Origin: Clostridiales bacterium
GTDB lineage: Bacteria; Bacillota; Clostridia; Lachnospirales; WQUN01
DNA: 6,244 nt
Reading direction: 5' to 3'
NCBI GenBank assembly: GCA_031269415.1
Contig: JAISZF010000056.1
Span: 1 to 6,244, forward strand
Positions 6,179-6,244 of this stretch are shown in pieces (position 1 is the stretch's first letter; every line of letters begins with the position of its first letter). The position numbers and the translations under genes were made by a program. Below the pieces are notes generated by a model. It worked only from the letters and a program-made list of their open reading frames with translations. It ran no database searches and was not told the DNA's origin.

Positions 6179-6213
6179 ATTACAAGGCCTTGTATAATTT
6201 TTACACAAGGGCC
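6179..6213 (-). terminator. Imperfect hairpin followed by T-rich stretch, or operator-like repeats
   Basis: On the minus strand, GGCCCTTGTGTA (6213-6202) pairs with TATACAAGGCC (6196-6186), allowing one bulged C and one G-U pair, with loop AAAAT. A T-rich stretch follows (TTGTAATTCTTTAAATTTTT). This could end transcription of a gene beyond the right edge reading leftwards. The same bases include the perfect 14-bp palindrome TACAAGGCCTTGTA (6181-6194) and three ACAAGG half-sites, and overlap a weak promoter for the Uma2-alr gene (TTGTGT at 6208-6203, TGTAAT at 6184-6179, 18-bp spacer). An operator is therefore an equal possibility. No gene is visible from 6163 to 6244. Confidence 0.4.
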
Positions 6214-6218
6214 TAAAT

Positions 6219-6224
6219 TTGACA
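6219..6224 (+). promoter_or_regulatory. Isolated consensus -35 hexamer near the right edge
   Basis: TTGACA on the plus strand is a perfect -35 box, but the matching -10 would lie at about 6242 or beyond, outside the window. It could serve a gene reading rightwards past the edge. A chance match cannot be excluded. Confidence 0.25.
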
Positions 6225-6244
6225 GGTATTATTCCCCCCCGAAA

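Noticed and set aside
1..6244. Possible CRISPR array, tRNA, rRNA, insertion sequence or riboswitch
   Set aside because: No regularly spaced direct repeats, tRNA-like cloverleaf, transposase fragment, or leader long enough for a riboswitch was found; the ord leader is only about 28 nt.

Overview
This window comes from a bacterium that ferments amino acids by the oxidative ornithine route, so probably a strict anaerobe. On the minus strand it carries ord-ortA-ortB-oraS-oraE, the gene order known from ornithine-fermenting Clostridia such as Clostridium sticklandii and Clostridioides difficile. The same pathway also occurs in Synergistota. The sequence alone does not decide between these groups. 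Strong GGAGG-type ribosome binding sites, several TTG and GTG starts, GC-rich genes (roughly 55-60 %) and AT-rich intergenic DNA fit either.

Layout. Positions 1-3392 (minus strand) hold one tightly packed operon, transcribed right to left: ord, ortA, ortB, oraS and the first 81 codons of oraE, which runs off the left edge. Genes abut or overlap by a few bases. Positions 3393-3530 are a divergent promoter region. It contains a sigma70-type promoter for ord with a 19-bp spacer and a dyad inside the spacer, which is the hallmark of a MerR-activated promoter. Positions 3531-4365 (plus strand) encode a MerR-family regulator of BmrR size. Its frame is broken at a G6 run right after the only plausible start codon. 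Positions 4366-4451 hold a perfect 14-bp hairpin between convergent genes. Positions 4452-6162 (minus strand) encode a Uma2-family (PD-(D/E)XK nuclease fold) domain fused in frame to a complete alanine racemase. Its natural N-terminus is also displaced by one base, at an A14 run. Positions 6163-6244 are AT-rich, with an imperfect hairpin and repeated ACAAGG half-sites.

How the genes work together. OraSE converts D-ornithine to 2,4-diaminopentanoate. Ord oxidatively deaminates this to 2-amino-4-oxopentanoate. OrtAB cleaves that with CoA to acetyl-CoA and D-alanine. The neighbouring alanine racemase would turn the D-alanine into L-alanine for catabolism, so its location makes metabolic sense. 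The MerR regulator is the natural candidate to control the operon.

The most notable observations are the MerR-type promoter in front of ord, the Uma2-alanine racemase fusion with a sharp drop in GC at the junction, and the two start-proximal homopolymer frameshifts (G6 and A14). The frameshifts are either two sequencing errors or phase-variable switches on two adjacent genes.
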